The notes beneath the pieces were generated by a model that was given only the letters and a program-made list of their open reading frames with translations, was not told where the DNA came from and ran no database searches. A DNA stretch of 64,000 nucleotides from JAFAFN01 sp963707555 (GTDB lineage Bacteria > Actinomycetota > Acidimicrobiia > Acidimicrobiales > Microtrichaceae), in NCBI GenBank assembly GCA_963707555.1, contig CAVPQM010000010.1:124001-188000 (forward strand), given 5' to 3'. The position numbers and the translations under genes were made by a program. Every line of letters starts with the position of its first letter. The stretch's first letter is position 1. Positions 1 through 9,673 of this stretch are shown here, one piece after another.

Positions 1-1791
1 GTCGGTGTACCTGCCGTCCGTCGACCGGCCAGCGACGCGGATGATGCACCTGCTCGGACCGGGTCCCGGGCGGCGTCAACGACACGGTCGAGTCGGGACC
101 CGGCCCGGCCGCGGCTCGCAGCGGGATCGACTTCCCCGGCCCGACCATCGCCGTTCGCACGGGAGTGCGGGGCCTTCCTGGTGGAGTCCAACCAGGGCTT
201 CCGGGCGGGCGGTCCCCGACCCGACGACCCGTCGATCCTGACCCATCGTGCCAACGCCGCGGTGGCCCGCAGCGCGGCCGGTGTCGCCCACGACCACTAC
301 GGCACCTGGCCCGAACACGCGTACCTCGTCGGCGGCAGCGGGGGTGGGCTCCGGACCATGCTCGCCCTCGAGCACGTCGAGGGCCTCTGGGACGGTGGCG
401 TCCCGTACTTCATCGGTCAGCTCGGGACCGACACCAACGGGCTGGTGGCCGATGCCCGACGACTGCTGCGTGACGATGTCGAGCTGCTCGTCCGACTGGC
501 CGACGGCGACGGGTGGCCCGAGCTCTCCGCGGAGCAGCGCCGGAGCCTCGACGCGCTGCTCGACGCTCGGCAGCCCCCGCGACGCCCTGCCCGGGCTCCC
601 CGTGTGCGGGACCGACCTGGGCATCAGCCTCGGGGCGTTCCCCGACGCGGCGGTCGACCAGCACTGGGCCACGTCCGAGCAGAGCGCGACCGACCACCGC
701 GACGTGCGTCCTCCGGGCGACGGTGACGGCCGCCGCCCTGACCGCCGCCCTGGGACCGACGTCCGACAGCCTGGTCTGGCGGAAGCTCCGCATGGGGTTC
801 GTCGAGCCCGACGCGATCGCGGGGCTCCGCGTCGACGGGCTCGACCCGTCGACCCGAGCGACGCTCGCGGGCGCGACCCTCACGGTGGCGACCTCGGACG
901 GCGACCGCGACACGACCTGCCTCGGGCTCGTCGACGACGTGGTCGTCGTCGAGCTCGCCTCCGGTTCCCTGCCCCGGATCGCGGACCTGTCCGCCGCCCG
1001 CCCGGGCGACGAGGTGCGCGTCGATGACCGGCGGCACCTGGCCTTCACCCGCGGCGCCGCGGCGCGTCTCGGCGCCGCGGTCGAGCCATCGCCCATGCAC
1101 CAGACCGGCCGGTTCCACGGCCGCATGATCCACGTCAACGGACTGCACGACTTCCTCGCCCTGCCGGGCAGGGTGATGGAGTTCGCGCAGCGGGTCCGCG
1201 ACGTCGATCCCGCCGCCTACGACCAGCGCTATCGGCTCTGGTTCCTCGACAACGCCTCGCACTACCCGCCCGAGCTGATGCCTCCTGGACCCACTCCGGT
1301 CGTCGACACCCGTCACGTCGCCACCGACGGCGCCATCGAGCGGGCGCTGGTCGAGCTCATCGCGTGGGTCGAGGACGACGTCGAACCGACGCCGGGGCTC
1401 CCCGGCGACCGCCTCGACGACGTCGATCCGGCCACCGACGACACGGTGGCCGTCTCGTTCCAGCCGACGGTCACGCTCACCGCGACCGGCACCGGCGACG
1501 AGCTGTGCCTGCACGCCCACGCCGAGGTGCCCGACCGATCGAGCACGATCCTCGGCATCGACTGGGATCTCGACGGGACCGGCAACTGGATCGACGGCGA
1601 GATCACGCAGGTCGGGGCCGACCACGGTGTCGCACCTCCGCCCGGAGTTTCGCCCGCTCCGGGAACCCACCGGGTGACCGCCCGGGTCCGTTCCCGGATG
1701 CACGCCGCCGCCCACGGCCGAGCGATGCCTGGTCGCCAACCTGGGACATCTGACGGTCCGGTCGATGTCCCGGCGCCTCAGATCCGACTGA
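1..1791 (+). pseudogene. alpha/beta-hydrolase-like protein, frameshifted and 5'-truncated
   Basis: Coding character moves between all three plus frames, so the gene is interrupted as given and also cut by the left window edge. Frame changes fall near 160, 570, 700 and 1710. Joining the pieces gives a protein with a GGSGGG nucleophile-elbow-like motif (about 325-345), a segment reading IHVNGLHD, and a late DNASHYPPE segment that could hold the catalytic His. The last 100 residues contain IDWDLDGTGNW, which resembles a PKD-type beta domain. The best C-terminus ends RRLRSD at 1791, overlapping the convergent amidohydrolase gene by 14 bases. Substrate is unknown. A secreted esterase or peptidase is possible. 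Whether it is decayed or only mis-assembled cannot be told here. Confidence 0.5.
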
Positions 1792-2758
1792 ACACCTGAC
1801 GGGCGTTGGACTCGACGATGTTCTGGCGGTCGGTGTCGGTCAGACCCTCCAACCGCTCGAGGATCGGCAACACGTCGTCGAGGGGACCCGCGCTGCCGGG
1901 GCGGTCGGTGCCGAACAGCACGCGCTCCGAACCCACGGTGTCGATCAGGAGCGCGAGCGCCGCGTCCGTGTAGATCGTGCTGTCGAACCAGAGCGACTTC
2001 AGCATCGACGCGAAGTCCCGCTCGTCGTCCGCGGGACGCATGCGCTGGTCGTGTGCCATCCAACGGCCGAGCTGGTACGGGACCGAGCCGCCGCCGTGGG
2101 GCACCACGATCTTCAGGTCGGGGAAGATCCCCGGGATGTCGTGCTCGATCAGCGAGATCGTGGCCAGCGCCGCCTCGGCGACCGAGTGCTCGTTGTAGCT
2201 CCCCCGCCCGTAGCAACCCGCCGAGTGCACCACGAGGGGCACGTCGGCGGCAGCCGCCTTCTCGAAGAGGGGGAACCAGTACTCGTGACCGAACGGGACA
2301 CCGGGGGCCAGCCCTTCGTGGGGATCCGGATTGACCATGATCCCCACGAAGCCCAGGTCGTCGATGGCCCGGTCGAACTCCTCGAAGGTGTCCGTGATCG
2401 GCGCGCCGGCCACCTGCGGCAACGCACCGATCCCCCGGATGCGATCGGGGAAGTGGGTCGTCTGGTAGGCCAGCGCGTCGTTGTTCATCTCACACCACCA
2501 GTGGACCTTCACCGGGTCCGGGTTGGAGTGCTTCAGGATGAACGGGCGGGGGGAGGTGAGCTGGAGATCGGTGCCGATCTCGTCCTGGAACGCGATCTGT
2601 CGCAGTGCACCGCCGTGGAGGTCCTCCTCCGGCGGCGCCGGCGGCTTCCCCCAGTAGGTGCCCGAGGAGTCGAGCACCGTCCAGGCCGCCATCAACGACG
2701 CGCCGGTGCACTGCCCGGTGGGGGCCGAGACCGCGTGGGAATGGCAGTCGATGATCAC
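1778..2758 (-). CDS. amidohydrolase family 2 protein, LigJ (4-oxalomesaconate hydratase)-like
   Basis: 326 aa, a full-length metal-dependent TIM-barrel hydrolase. Visible metal ligands are DCHSH (H6, H8), H178 in VVHSAG and H221 in PHGGGSVPYQLGR. FGTDRPG near 285 supplies the C-terminal acid. The segments LTSPRPF, HWWCE and VNPDPHEG resemble LigJ of the protocatechuate 4,5-cleavage route, which hydrates 4-oxalomesaconate. Family membership is clear; the exact substrate is inferred. It is the last gene of the ten-gene operon, 12 bases after the upstream dioxygenase, so it probably acts late, on an unsaturated di- or tricarboxylate. An ACMSD-type decarboxylase is the alternative. Confidence 0.85.
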   Translation of the reverse strand: MIIDCHSHAVSAPTGQCTGASLMAAWTVLDSSGTYWGKPPAPPEEDLHGGALRQIAFQDEIGTDLQLTSPRPFILKHSNPDPVKVHWWCEMNNDALAYQTTHFPDRIRGIGALPQVAGAPITDTFEEFDRAIDDLGFVGIMVNPDPHEGLAPGVPFGHEYWFPLFEKAAAADVPLVVHSAGCYGRGSYNEHSVAEAALATISLIEHDIPGIFPDLKIVVPHGGGSVPYQLGRWMAHDQRMRPADDERDFASMLKSLWFDSTIYTDAALALLIDTVGSERVLFGTDRPGSAGPLDDVLPILERLEGLTDTDRQNIVESNARQVFSRI

Positions 2759-2770
2759 GCCGGCGTCGGG

Positions 2771-3668
2771 TCAGCCGACGTCGGGCTGCGCGACGAGCGG
2801 GAACGCCGGGCTGTCGAAGACGTCGTTGAGCACCAGGCCACGACCGTCGGTGCGGATGTTGGGAGCGCCGTTGTACCCGACGTCGGCGCCGAAGAGGTGC
2901 ACCGCCCAGGCCCAGCGGACCCGGTCCGAGGTGTTGTTCTCCGCGCAGTGCATCGTCATGGTGTCGTGGGCGAAGCAGTCACCGGGCTGGAGGTGCACCG
3001 GCGGCGACATCTCGAACTGGCCGAGCAGCTCGGGGTAGACGGCCATCGCGCCGTCCTCGGGGATCTTGCCCTCGGCATCGCGGAACGCACGCACCTTGCC
3101 CAGCGGCGGCAGACCACGGTGGCTTCCCGTCAGGTACCGCAGGATGCCCATGTCGGGGGTGACCTCGTCCGCGGCGACCCACAGCTGCACGCCACAGGCG
3201 CGGTCCATGGGCATCGACGGCAGGTCCTGGTGCCACGGCGTGTTGCCCCGCCCCGTGATCGACTCGATGACCGACGACACCGGCGGCTTGCGGAAGACGG
3301 CGTCCTGGAACACCCGCAGCGGTCGACGGCCCAGCAGCTTGGCGCCGGCCTCGCCGATCTCGCTTGGACATCACGAGCTCGTTGACCCAGGGGACGCTCT
3401 CACGGAAGTTGGTCTCGGCCACCTCACGCTTGCCGGCCGGGGTCGTGCTGTTCGAGGTCCGCTCCTCGATGTAGGGATCCCGCTCCTCGAGGCGATCGTC
3501 GATGGCGACCTTCAGGTGATCGAGGAGCTGCGCCGCGAGGTCGGGGGCGAAGAAGCCGCGCAGGAGCACCCAGCCGTCACGCTGGTAGGCCTCGACCTCG
3601 GCGTCGGTGATCTCGCGGATGCGCCCGGCGACGCTGGTCTCGTTCTCGGCACTGGGTCGTTCGGTCAT
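2771..3668 (-). CDS. phytanoyl-CoA dioxygenase (PhyH) family protein, one frameshift
   Basis: Fe(II)/2-oxoglutarate-type oxygenase fold. The N-terminal part starts MTERPSAENE at 3668 and includes AYQRDGWVLLRGFF. The frame changes near 3363, and the C-terminal part contains the H-x-D iron pair in NTPWHQD and a distal His/Arg region (MHCAENNTSDRVRWA). One extra or missing base at the junction restores about 298 aa, normal for the family. The start overlaps the stop of the upstream nitrilase-like gene by one base (TGATG), showing translational coupling. It is a hydroxylase candidate for the imported compound; the family does not predict the substrate. Confidence 0.8.
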
Positions 3669-5260
3669 CAGCGGACCTTCCTGTTGTTGCGGGATTCGAT
3701 CACCAGGTTCACCAGGGATCGTCGGACGAATCGGCGCTGGTCGCGTTCGGCGACGAGCAGCGGATCGGTGATGGGCGTCGTCGGGAGACCGCGCCATTCG
3801 CCGGCGCCCACCTCGGCGACCTCGAGGAGGTCGCCCGTCGGAGCGACGTGCGCCAGCTCACGGGTCCCGTCGGCGGATCGGGTCGAGCGGTCACCCACCA
3901 CGAGCACCTGCACCTCGTTCTCCCAGGCAGTCACCCGGGCCCAGTCGAGCAGGGCGTCGGCGCGTCGCCGGGTGAGCGGGCCATCGGTGACCACGAGCAG
4001 GGCCTGCGCGCCGGCGGCGACCATCCGGCGGCAGGTCGCGCCGCCGTCGCCCAGCCGGCTCCGGGCCACGTCGAGCGCAGGCGACACGTCGCCGTGGCCG
4101 ACGTCGATGCCCACCAGGGTGACCTGTGTGGTGTCGTCGGGATCCACGACGTGCGACGAGAAGACGGCGTCACCGATGCCGATGGTGCGGGTCCGGGCCG
4201 TGGCGTCGGTCTCCTCGACCACGACCACGACCTCGAACGGTTCGGCGCCGGGACCGGCGGCGAGTCGGATCTCGGTGCGGGCCGCACCGGTCGACAGATC
4301 GACGGTCGCGCGCGCCGTGACCGACGGATCGCGCAGGTCGTCGCCGACGACCATCGCGGTGAGCGGCACGGCGTCGAGGTCGCCCTCCTCACGGAGGTGA
4401 CCGCCCGCACCCGCGCGATCACGGACCGCCGCGACCAGCGCCAGGTCGATCGTGGATTCCACGACGGCCTCGCCGGGCGACGACGTCTCCGCCAGCACGT
4501 GGCCCGTCGGGGCCACGACACGGCTGCCACCCCAGGACGTCTGGCCCGCGGTGGTGAGGGGATCCGCGTAGCCCGCGTTGTTGCACGACACCACGAAGCA
4601 TCGGTTCTCGCTGCTGCGGACCACCTTCGAGAGCTTCCACACGTCGCGGCACATCTCCGGCTCGTTGGCCAGGTGGAGGATCACCTCGGCCCCGTTCACG
4701 GCGGCCAGCTCGGTGATCGATCCGTACTTGATGTCGGACCCGATGACCAGGGCGATGCGGCCCAGCTCGGTGTCCGCGACCGGCATGGCCCGCTCGGCCT
4801 CGGTCGCGTCGGTCATGGCCGGCGCGGCCATGGCGGTGCCGTGCGCCGCTGCGGCGATCTCGCGGTAGTGCAGGCGCAGTGAGCCGTCGTCACCGATCAG
4901 CACCGCCGAGTCGTAGAGACGGTCGCCCTCTCGCTCGATGACGTTGGCAGCGATGTAGCAGCCGTGCGCCGCTGCGAGTCGGCCGAGCTCGTCGGTGAGC
5001 GGACCGGGCACCTGCACCGAGGCGGCCGCCGCGTACTCCGCAGGGGTCTCGGTCGAAGGTCCACCGCACAGCCAGAACTCGGGCACGAGCACCAACCGCA
5101 ACGGCGCCTGACGCCGATGGCGGCGGGTCGCGGCGATCACCGAGTCGAGTCGCGCGATGGCGGCCGCCCGATACGCGACGCCGTCCTCGGGGGTCGACAC
5201 GGCGCCGAGGAGCTGCAGCTGCAGACAGGCGACCCGGTATGGCATGCGGTGGTTCATCAT
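3668..5260 (-). CDS. nitrilase-superfamily protein lacking canonical Lys and Cys
   Basis: 530 aa. The first 260 residues follow the carbon-nitrogen hydrolase fold: VACLQLQ start, E61 in VPEFW, and a CNNAG segment near 226. Two triad positions are changed: Lys is Glu (HYREIA, E134), and the nucleophile Cys is Gly (VIGSD, G174). A further 270 residues, rich in beta segments, follow; they match nothing I recognise and may be a second, degraded nitrilase-like half (AGAQALLVVTDGPL). ATG 5257 is an alternative start with a weak AGGAA site. It lies between the ThDP enzyme (40-base gap) and a dioxygenase. A non-hydrolytic or binding role is possible. A relative with identical substitutions is at 19417-20325. 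Confidence 0.75.
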   Translation of the reverse strand: MMNHRMPYRVACLQLQLLGAVSTPEDGVAYRAAAIARLDSVIAATRRHRRQAPLRLVLVPEFWLCGGPSTETPAEYAAAASVQVPGPLTDELGRLAAAHGCYIAANVIEREGDRLYDSAVLIGDDGSLRLHYREIAAAAHGTAMAAPAMTDATEAERAMPVADTELGRIALVIGSDIKYGSITELAAVNGAEVILHLANEPEMCRDVWKLSKVVRSSENRCFVVSCNNAGYADPLTTAGQTSWGGSRVVAPTGHVLAETSSPGEAVVESTIDLALVAAVRDRAGAGGHLREEGDLDAVPLTAMVVGDDLRDPSVTARATVDLSTGAARTEIRLAAGPGAEPFEVVVVVEETDATARTRTIGIGDAVFSSHVVDPDDTTQVTLVGIDVGHGDVSPALDVARSRLGDGGATCRRMVAAGAQALLVVTDGPLTRRRADALLDWARVTAWENEVQVLVVGDRSTRSADGTRELAHVAPTGDLLEVAEVGAGEWRGLPTTPITDPLLVAERDQRRFVRRSLVNLVIESRNNRKVR

Positions 5261-5300
5261 GGTTCCTCGTGGTTGCGCGGCGGCCCGACGGACCGTCGAG

Positions 5301-7013
5301 TCAGCCGGACATCCCGCGCGTGCGGGGAGGCAGGACCGGCTCGGCGCTGCGGAGGTCGACGGGTTCGATGTCCACGACGATCACCGCGGGGGCCGTCGAC
5401 GCCGCGACCTCTGCGAGCACACCGGGAACCTCGTCGGGGTCGGCCAGGCGGTAGCTGGCGACACCCATCGACGCGGCCATGGCCGCGATGTCGATCGGAG
5501 GGTCGTCGAAGTCACCGATGAAGAGGTCGCCGTCGTACCCGTTCCGGATCCGGTACTGGTAGCCGCCGCCACCCCAACCCCGGTTGCCGACCACGATCAC
5601 CACGAGCGGGATGTCCTGACGCGCCGCGGTGTAGAGCGCGCCGGAGGTGAACATGAACCCGCCGTCTCCGACGACGGCGACCACACGGTCCTCGGGTCGT
5701 GCCAGCTGGATCCCGATGCCGGCCGGGACACCCCAGCCCTGCATGCTCGCCTTCGACGACAGTGCGTAGTAGCGGTCGGCCAGGCCCTCGAGCCCCTGGA
5801 CGTAGATGGACGCGGTGTTCCCGGCATCGACCACCACCAGCCGTTCGCCGAAGTGCTCGGGAAGGTCCGACACCGTGCGCTCGAGCGCTTCCCAGCCCGG
5901 CAGCTCCCGCTTCGCGGCCCAGGCCCGTTCACGTCGCTCGCGACGCGCCTCGCGCAGTCCGGTCCGCCAGGGAGCGGTGGTGCCCGTCGACGTCGACTCG
6001 AGGACCTCTCGCAGCTGGGCCAGCCCGGCGCCGAGATCACCCCAGCCGGCGTAGCCCGCAGCGAACTGCTTGCCGATGTCGTGGGGCGTGGTGGCGAGAT
6101 GGGCCACGCTCGCGGCGGGCTGGCGCAGCACGGTCTCCTCGAACTCGACCTGGGTGAGCTCGCACCCGATCACGGCGACGAAGTCGGCCTGGTCGACGAT
6201 GTCGAGCTCGACGTTGAGACGGCCGGCGCGGTACTCGCTGCTCCGATCGATCGGCGGGTGGGTGACGTAGCCGGGGGCCTCGACCACGACCGCGCCGGTG
6301 AGCTCGCAGATGCGGCCGAGGTCGACCGCCCCGCCGTACTGGCCGACCTCACCACCGGCGAGGATGACCGGCCGCGGCGCGGCCGTCAGGTCCGCGGCGA
6401 GGCGCTCGATCACCGAGGGTGCGATCGGAGGATCGGCCACCTCGACCGCGACCGTCTCGGGCAGTTCGTCGACGAGTGCGTCCAGCAGCCGGTAGGGCAC
6501 GCTCAGGTGCACCGGCCCGCGCGGCACCGCCGTCGCGATCGAGACGGCGCGGCGCACCAGCTCGGGGATCTGGCGGACCGACTCCACCGTGCAGGACCAC
6601 TTCGTGTACTGCGCGGTCGAGGCCGTGACCGAACCGGGGACCGCGGCATAGGGCTCGCGTTCGGCGAGCTCGGCATCGGGGGTGGTGGTGAGCAGGATCA
6701 GCGGGACCCGGTCGGCCCACGCAGTGCTCATCGCCACGCTGGCCAGTTGGGTGCCCGAGGCGAAGTAGACGTTGAGCAGCGCCGGGGTCTGCGTGGCGCG
6801 GCCCCACCCCTCGGCCATGAGGGCGATCGACGTCTCGTTCACCGCGCTGATGTAGGTCATCTCGTCGCGTCGTTCGTGCGCCGCCTCGGCGAACGCCCAC
6901 ATGCCGAGGCCCGCGATGTTCATGGTGACCGGCACGCCGTTGGCGAGCAGCGAATCGACGAGCACCGAGGCACCGGTGGTCGGTGTGGGCGACGGGGTCG
7001 CGGGGGCGCTCAT
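5301..7013 (-). CDS. thiamine-diphosphate-dependent enzyme (acetolactate synthase/benzoylformate decarboxylase type)
   Basis: 570 aa from ATG 7013. Domain order is the usual PYR, central, PP. The cofactor-activating Glu is E60 in SAVNETSIALMAEGWGR. The diphosphate/Mg2+ motif is GDGG (449-452) with N477 in VVGNRGW. The start overlaps the stop of the ABC ATPase gene (ATGA). Family members decarboxylate 2-oxo acids or join them to aldehydes. In this operon it probably decarboxylates or cleaves a 2-oxo-acid intermediate. The sequence does not separate decarboxylase, lyase and synthase activity. Confidence 0.88.
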   Translation of the reverse strand: MSAPATPSPTPTTGASVLVDSLLANGVPVTMNIAGLGMWAFAEAAHERRDEMTYISAVNETSIALMAEGWGRATQTPALLNVYFASGTQLASVAMSTAWADRVPLILLTTTPDAELAEREPYAAVPGSVTASTAQYTKWSCTVESVRQIPELVRRAVSIATAVPRGPVHLSVPYRLLDALVDELPETVAVEVADPPIAPSVIERLAADLTAAPRPVILAGGEVGQYGGAVDLGRICELTGAVVVEAPGYVTHPPIDRSSEYRAGRLNVELDIVDQADFVAVIGCELTQVEFEETVLRQPAASVAHLATTPHDIGKQFAAGYAGWGDLGAGLAQLREVLESTSTGTTAPWRTGLREARRERRERAWAAKRELPGWEALERTVSDLPEHFGERLVVVDAGNTASIYVQGLEGLADRYYALSSKASMQGWGVPAGIGIQLARPEDRVVAVVGDGGFMFTSGALYTAARQDIPLVVIVVGNRGWGGGGYQYRIRNGYDGDLFIGDFDDPPIDIAAMAASMGVASYRLADPDEVPGVLAEVAASTAPAVIVVDIEPVDLRSAEPVLPPRTRGMSG

Positions 7014-7969
7014 CGGTCGACCTTCACGCAGGCCACGGTGCGTGTGCCGAGGGTGACCGGCTCGACGGCGTGGCCCACGCACTCGGGGCCTTCCTTGGGG
7101 CAGCGGCCGTAGAGCACGCAGCCATCGGACCGGGCGGGCAGCGAGGACCGGCCGACGAGTCGGATGCCGGTGTGCTCGCCGGGCACGATCGTCAGCTCGG
7201 CATCGACGAGCGCCTGCGTGTACGGGTGCGACGGGTCGTCGAGGACCTCACTGGTCGTCCCGCTCTCGACCACCTGGCCGCGGTAGAGCACCAGGACCCG
7301 GCTGGCCATGTAGCGCACGGTCTCGATGTCGTGGGAGATCAGGAGGAACGCGAGGGGCATCCGCTGCTGCATCTCGAGCAGGGTGTCGAGCACCCCGCGG
7401 CGCACCTCGGCATCGAGCGCGGCGGTGGGCTCGTCGAGCAGGATGAACTCGGGTTCGGTCACGATGGCCCGGGCGATGCTGGCCCGCTGCTGTTGGCCGC
7501 CGCTCAGCTCCCGCGGGTATCTGGTCCACACGGAGGCGGGCAGGTGGGACATCTCCAGCGCCTGGATGGCCAACTCGCGTCGGGCGTCCTTGTCGAGGTC
7601 GGAGCGGTGGAGCTTGACCGGCTCCAGGACCGAGTTGCCGATGGTCTGGCGCGGATCGAGGGCCTGCGCCGGATCCTGGTACACGGTGGACAGGCGCGCC
7701 CGGAGGCGACGCTGCTCGGGCTTCGATGCCGACTGCCACCGGACACCGGCGAAGGTGGCCTCGCCCTCGTCGGGGTCGGCCAGGCCGAGCACCACCGAGC
7801 CCATGGTGGACTTGCCCGATCCGCTCTCGCCGATCAGCGCCACGGTCTCGCCCGGCGCGATGCTCAGGTCCACGCCCTGGAGCGCGTGCACCGAGCGCCC
7901 GCTCGAGGTGAACGACTTGCTGACGTTCTTCAGGGAGACGACCGGGCTGTTCACGACAGGGCTGTTCAC
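7010..7969 (-). CDS. oligopeptide/dipeptide-type ABC transporter ATP-binding protein (OppF/DppF)
   Basis: 319 aa ATPase of a peptide/nickel-type importer. Walker A GESGSGKST (47-55), signature LSGGQQQR (155-162) and Walker B LLDEP (177-181) are intact. The C-terminal Opp extension has CVLYGRCPKEGPEC, the Cys-rich segment found in Dpp/Opp ATPases and linked in some to an Fe-S cluster. The GTG start at 7969 overlaps the stop of the preceding ATPase gene (GTGA). The first codons lie in a 15-base tandem repeat (VVNSPVVNSP). It should energise the permeases at 8754-10789 together with its neighbour. Confidence 0.92.
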   Translation of the reverse strand: MNSPVVNSPVVSLKNVSKSFTSSGRSVHALQGVDLSIAPGETVALIGESGSGKSTMGSVVLGLADPDEGEATFAGVRWQSASKPEQRRLRARLSTVYQDPAQALDPRQTIGNSVLEPVKLHRSDLDKDARRELAIQALEMSHLPASVWTRYPRELSGGQQQRASIARAIVTEPEFILLDEPTAALDAEVRRGVLDTLLEMQQRMPLAFLLISHDIETVRYMASRVLVLYRGQVVESGTTSEVLDDPSHPYTQALVDAELTIVPGEHTGIRLVGRSSLPARSDGCVLYGRCPKEGPECVGHAVEPVTLGTRTVACVKVDR

Positions 7970-8757
7970 GACCGGGCTCCAGTTGCTGCGACGAGTCGGC
8001 GGCTGTAGTCCGCCTGGGGGTCGGCGAGGACGGCGCTCGCACTGCCTGCCTCGACGACCGTGCCCTTGTGCAGGATCACGATGTCGTCGCAGTAGTTGGC
8101 CACGATGCCCAGGTCGTGGGTCACGATCACCAGGCCGAGCCGGTCCTGCGCGCACAGCGAGGTGATGAGATCGAGGATGTCGCGCTGGACCGTCATGTCG
8201 AGCGCCGTGGTGGGTTCGTCGGCCAGCACCACCGAGGGACCGAGGGCCAGCGACAGGGCCATGACCACGCGCTGGGCGATGCCACCGCTCAGCTCGTGCG
8301 GGTAGCTCTGGAGCACACGCTCGGGGTCGTAGAGGCCGAGACGGTTGAGGTCCTTGACGGCCAGCTCCCAGATCTCGTCCTTGGACGCCTTGCGGTGCGC
8401 GCGGACGAGCTTCTTGAAGTGCTGGTGGATGGTCCACACGGGTGTCAGCGCGCCGCGGGGGTTCTGGGGGATCAGGCTCAGCTCGCTCCCCCGCAGCGTT
8501 CGCATCGTCTTCGGGTCGGTGGCGACCAGATCACGTTCACCGAGGTGCGCCGAACCGTGGGTCACCCGACCGTTCGCGGGCAGCAGACCCATGATCGCCC
8601 GGAGGCACACCGACTTCCCCGAACCGGTCTGGCCGACCACACCGAGGATCCTGCCCGGCTGGACGGAGAAGTTGACCTCGTGGAGCACCTCCCGCGACTG
8701 CCCCGCGAGGGACAGCTCGACGGAGAGGTCCTTCACCGTCAGGACGGCGTCGGTCAT
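7966..8757 (-). CDS. oligopeptide/dipeptide-type ABC transporter ATP-binding protein (OppD/DppD)
   Basis: 263 aa, the second ATPase of the importer. Walker A is GQTGSGKS, the signature is LSGGIAQR and Walker B is VVLADEP. It ends soon after the H-loop domain and lacks the Cys-rich C-terminal Opp extension that its partner keeps, so it is shorter than a typical OppD (about 320 aa). Start and stop are both coupled by 4-base overlaps (ATGA with the permease upstream, GTGA downstream), which fits co-translation of a heterodimer. Confidence 0.92.
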   Translation of the reverse strand: MTDAVLTVKDLSVELSLAGQSREVLHEVNFSVQPGRILGVVGQTGSGKSVCLRAIMGLLPANGRVTHGSAHLGERDLVATDPKTMRTLRGSELSLIPQNPRGALTPVWTIHQHFKKLVRAHRKASKDEIWELAVKDLNRLGLYDPERVLQSYPHELSGGIAQRVVMALSLALGPSVVLADEPTTALDMTVQRDILDLITSLCAQDRLGLVIVTHDLGIVANYCDDIVILHKGTVVEAGSASAVLADPQADYSRRLVAATGARS

Positions 8758-9653
8758 GACGACTCCCTTGCGAGGATCGAGTCGAGGTTGTCGGCGATGA
8801 CGTTGAGCGCGATCACACAGCCGACGAGTGCGGCGGCCGGGAAGACCACCGGCCACCAGACGCCGGAGGAGATCGCCGAGGCACCGTCCTGGATCATCGA
8901 ACCCCAGCTGGGGTTCGGCGGTGCGACGCCGTAGCCGAGGAAGCTCAGGGCCGCCAGGACCCTGATGTTGGTGGCCGCGCTCAGCGAGGCCTGCACGACC
9001 ACGATGCCGGCCACGTTGGGCAGGATGTGCCGGAGGAGCACGACCAACTTGGGCACACCGATGACCGAGCAGTATCCGACGAAGAACGACTCCCGGACAT
9101 GCAGGGATTCGGCACGGACCAACCGGATGCACGTGGCGAGGTTGGCCAGGGCGATGGTGACCACCAGGACCAGCGTGCCACCGCCGCTCAGCGCCATCAC
9201 GGCGAGGATCACGATCAGCAGGGGCAGCGCCTGGAAGGCGTCGACACCCCGCATGAAGAGATCCGCCCAGCGGGACCGGAGTCCGGCGAAGAGGCCGAGT
9301 GCGGTGCCGACGACCGTCGAGATCAACGCGGCGCCGAGGGCGACGAGCAGGTCGTAGTGCGCTGCAGCGATGGTCCGGGAGAACACGTCGAGGCCGGACG
9401 GGTCGGTGCCGAACCAGTGGTTCCCGTCGGGGCCGCTCAGGATCGCCGTCGGGTCGGGGATCGTCACCGAGTGCGGCAGCGGCGCGAAGGTCGACACCAG
9501 GAGCAGCAGCACGAGGCCGCCACCGATGACACCGATGCGGATCCACGGCGTCATCGACGTGCGCCGACCGTCACCCCAGATGTCGTCGTCGACGAGCTTC
9601 TCGCGTGGTGCCACCGTCTCGGGTGGGTCGATCGTCTCGGGGGTCGTCGTCAT
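8754..9653 (-). CDS. ABC transporter permease, DppC/OppC type
   Basis: 299 aa with about six membrane segments. The first is GLVLLLLVSTF, and it is followed by the typical extracytoplasmic HWFGTDPSGLDVFSR motif of DppC proteins. The ATPase-coupling EAA-type loop is in FVGYCSVIGVPKLVVLLRHI. ATG 9653 is chosen because it follows the upstream permease by 20 bases and gives a short cytosolic N-terminus (MTTTPETIDP). Its stop overlaps the ATPase start (ATGA). Forms the translocation pore with the DppB-type protein. Confidence 0.92.
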   Translation of the reverse strand: MTTTPETIDPPETVAPREKLVDDDIWGDGRRTSMTPWIRIGVIGGGLVLLLLVSTFAPLPHSVTIPDPTAILSGPDGNHWFGTDPSGLDVFSRTIAAAHYDLLVALGAALISTVVGTALGLFAGLRSRWADLFMRGVDAFQALPLLIVILAVMALSGGGTLVLVVTIALANLATCIRLVRAESLHVRESFFVGYCSVIGVPKLVVLLRHILPNVAGIVVVQASLSAATNIRVLAALSFLGYGVAPPNPSWGSMIQDGASAISSGVWWPVVFPAAALVGCVIALNVIADNLDSILARESS

Positions 9654-9673
9654 CGCTTCTTCCCTCACGGAGC

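Noticed and set aside
1778..2758. Confident naming as LigJ
   Set aside because: Motifs are LigJ-like, but no other protocatechuate 4,5-cleavage genes are nearby, so only family level is claimed.
3668..5260. Calling the protein an active nitrilase or amidase
   Set aside because: Both Lys and nucleophile Cys positions are substituted.
5157..7112. Long plus-strand open frame opposite the ThDP enzyme
   Set aside because: Its translation is Arg/Gly/Asp/His-rich with no motif; it mirrors the GC3 bias of the true minus-strand gene.
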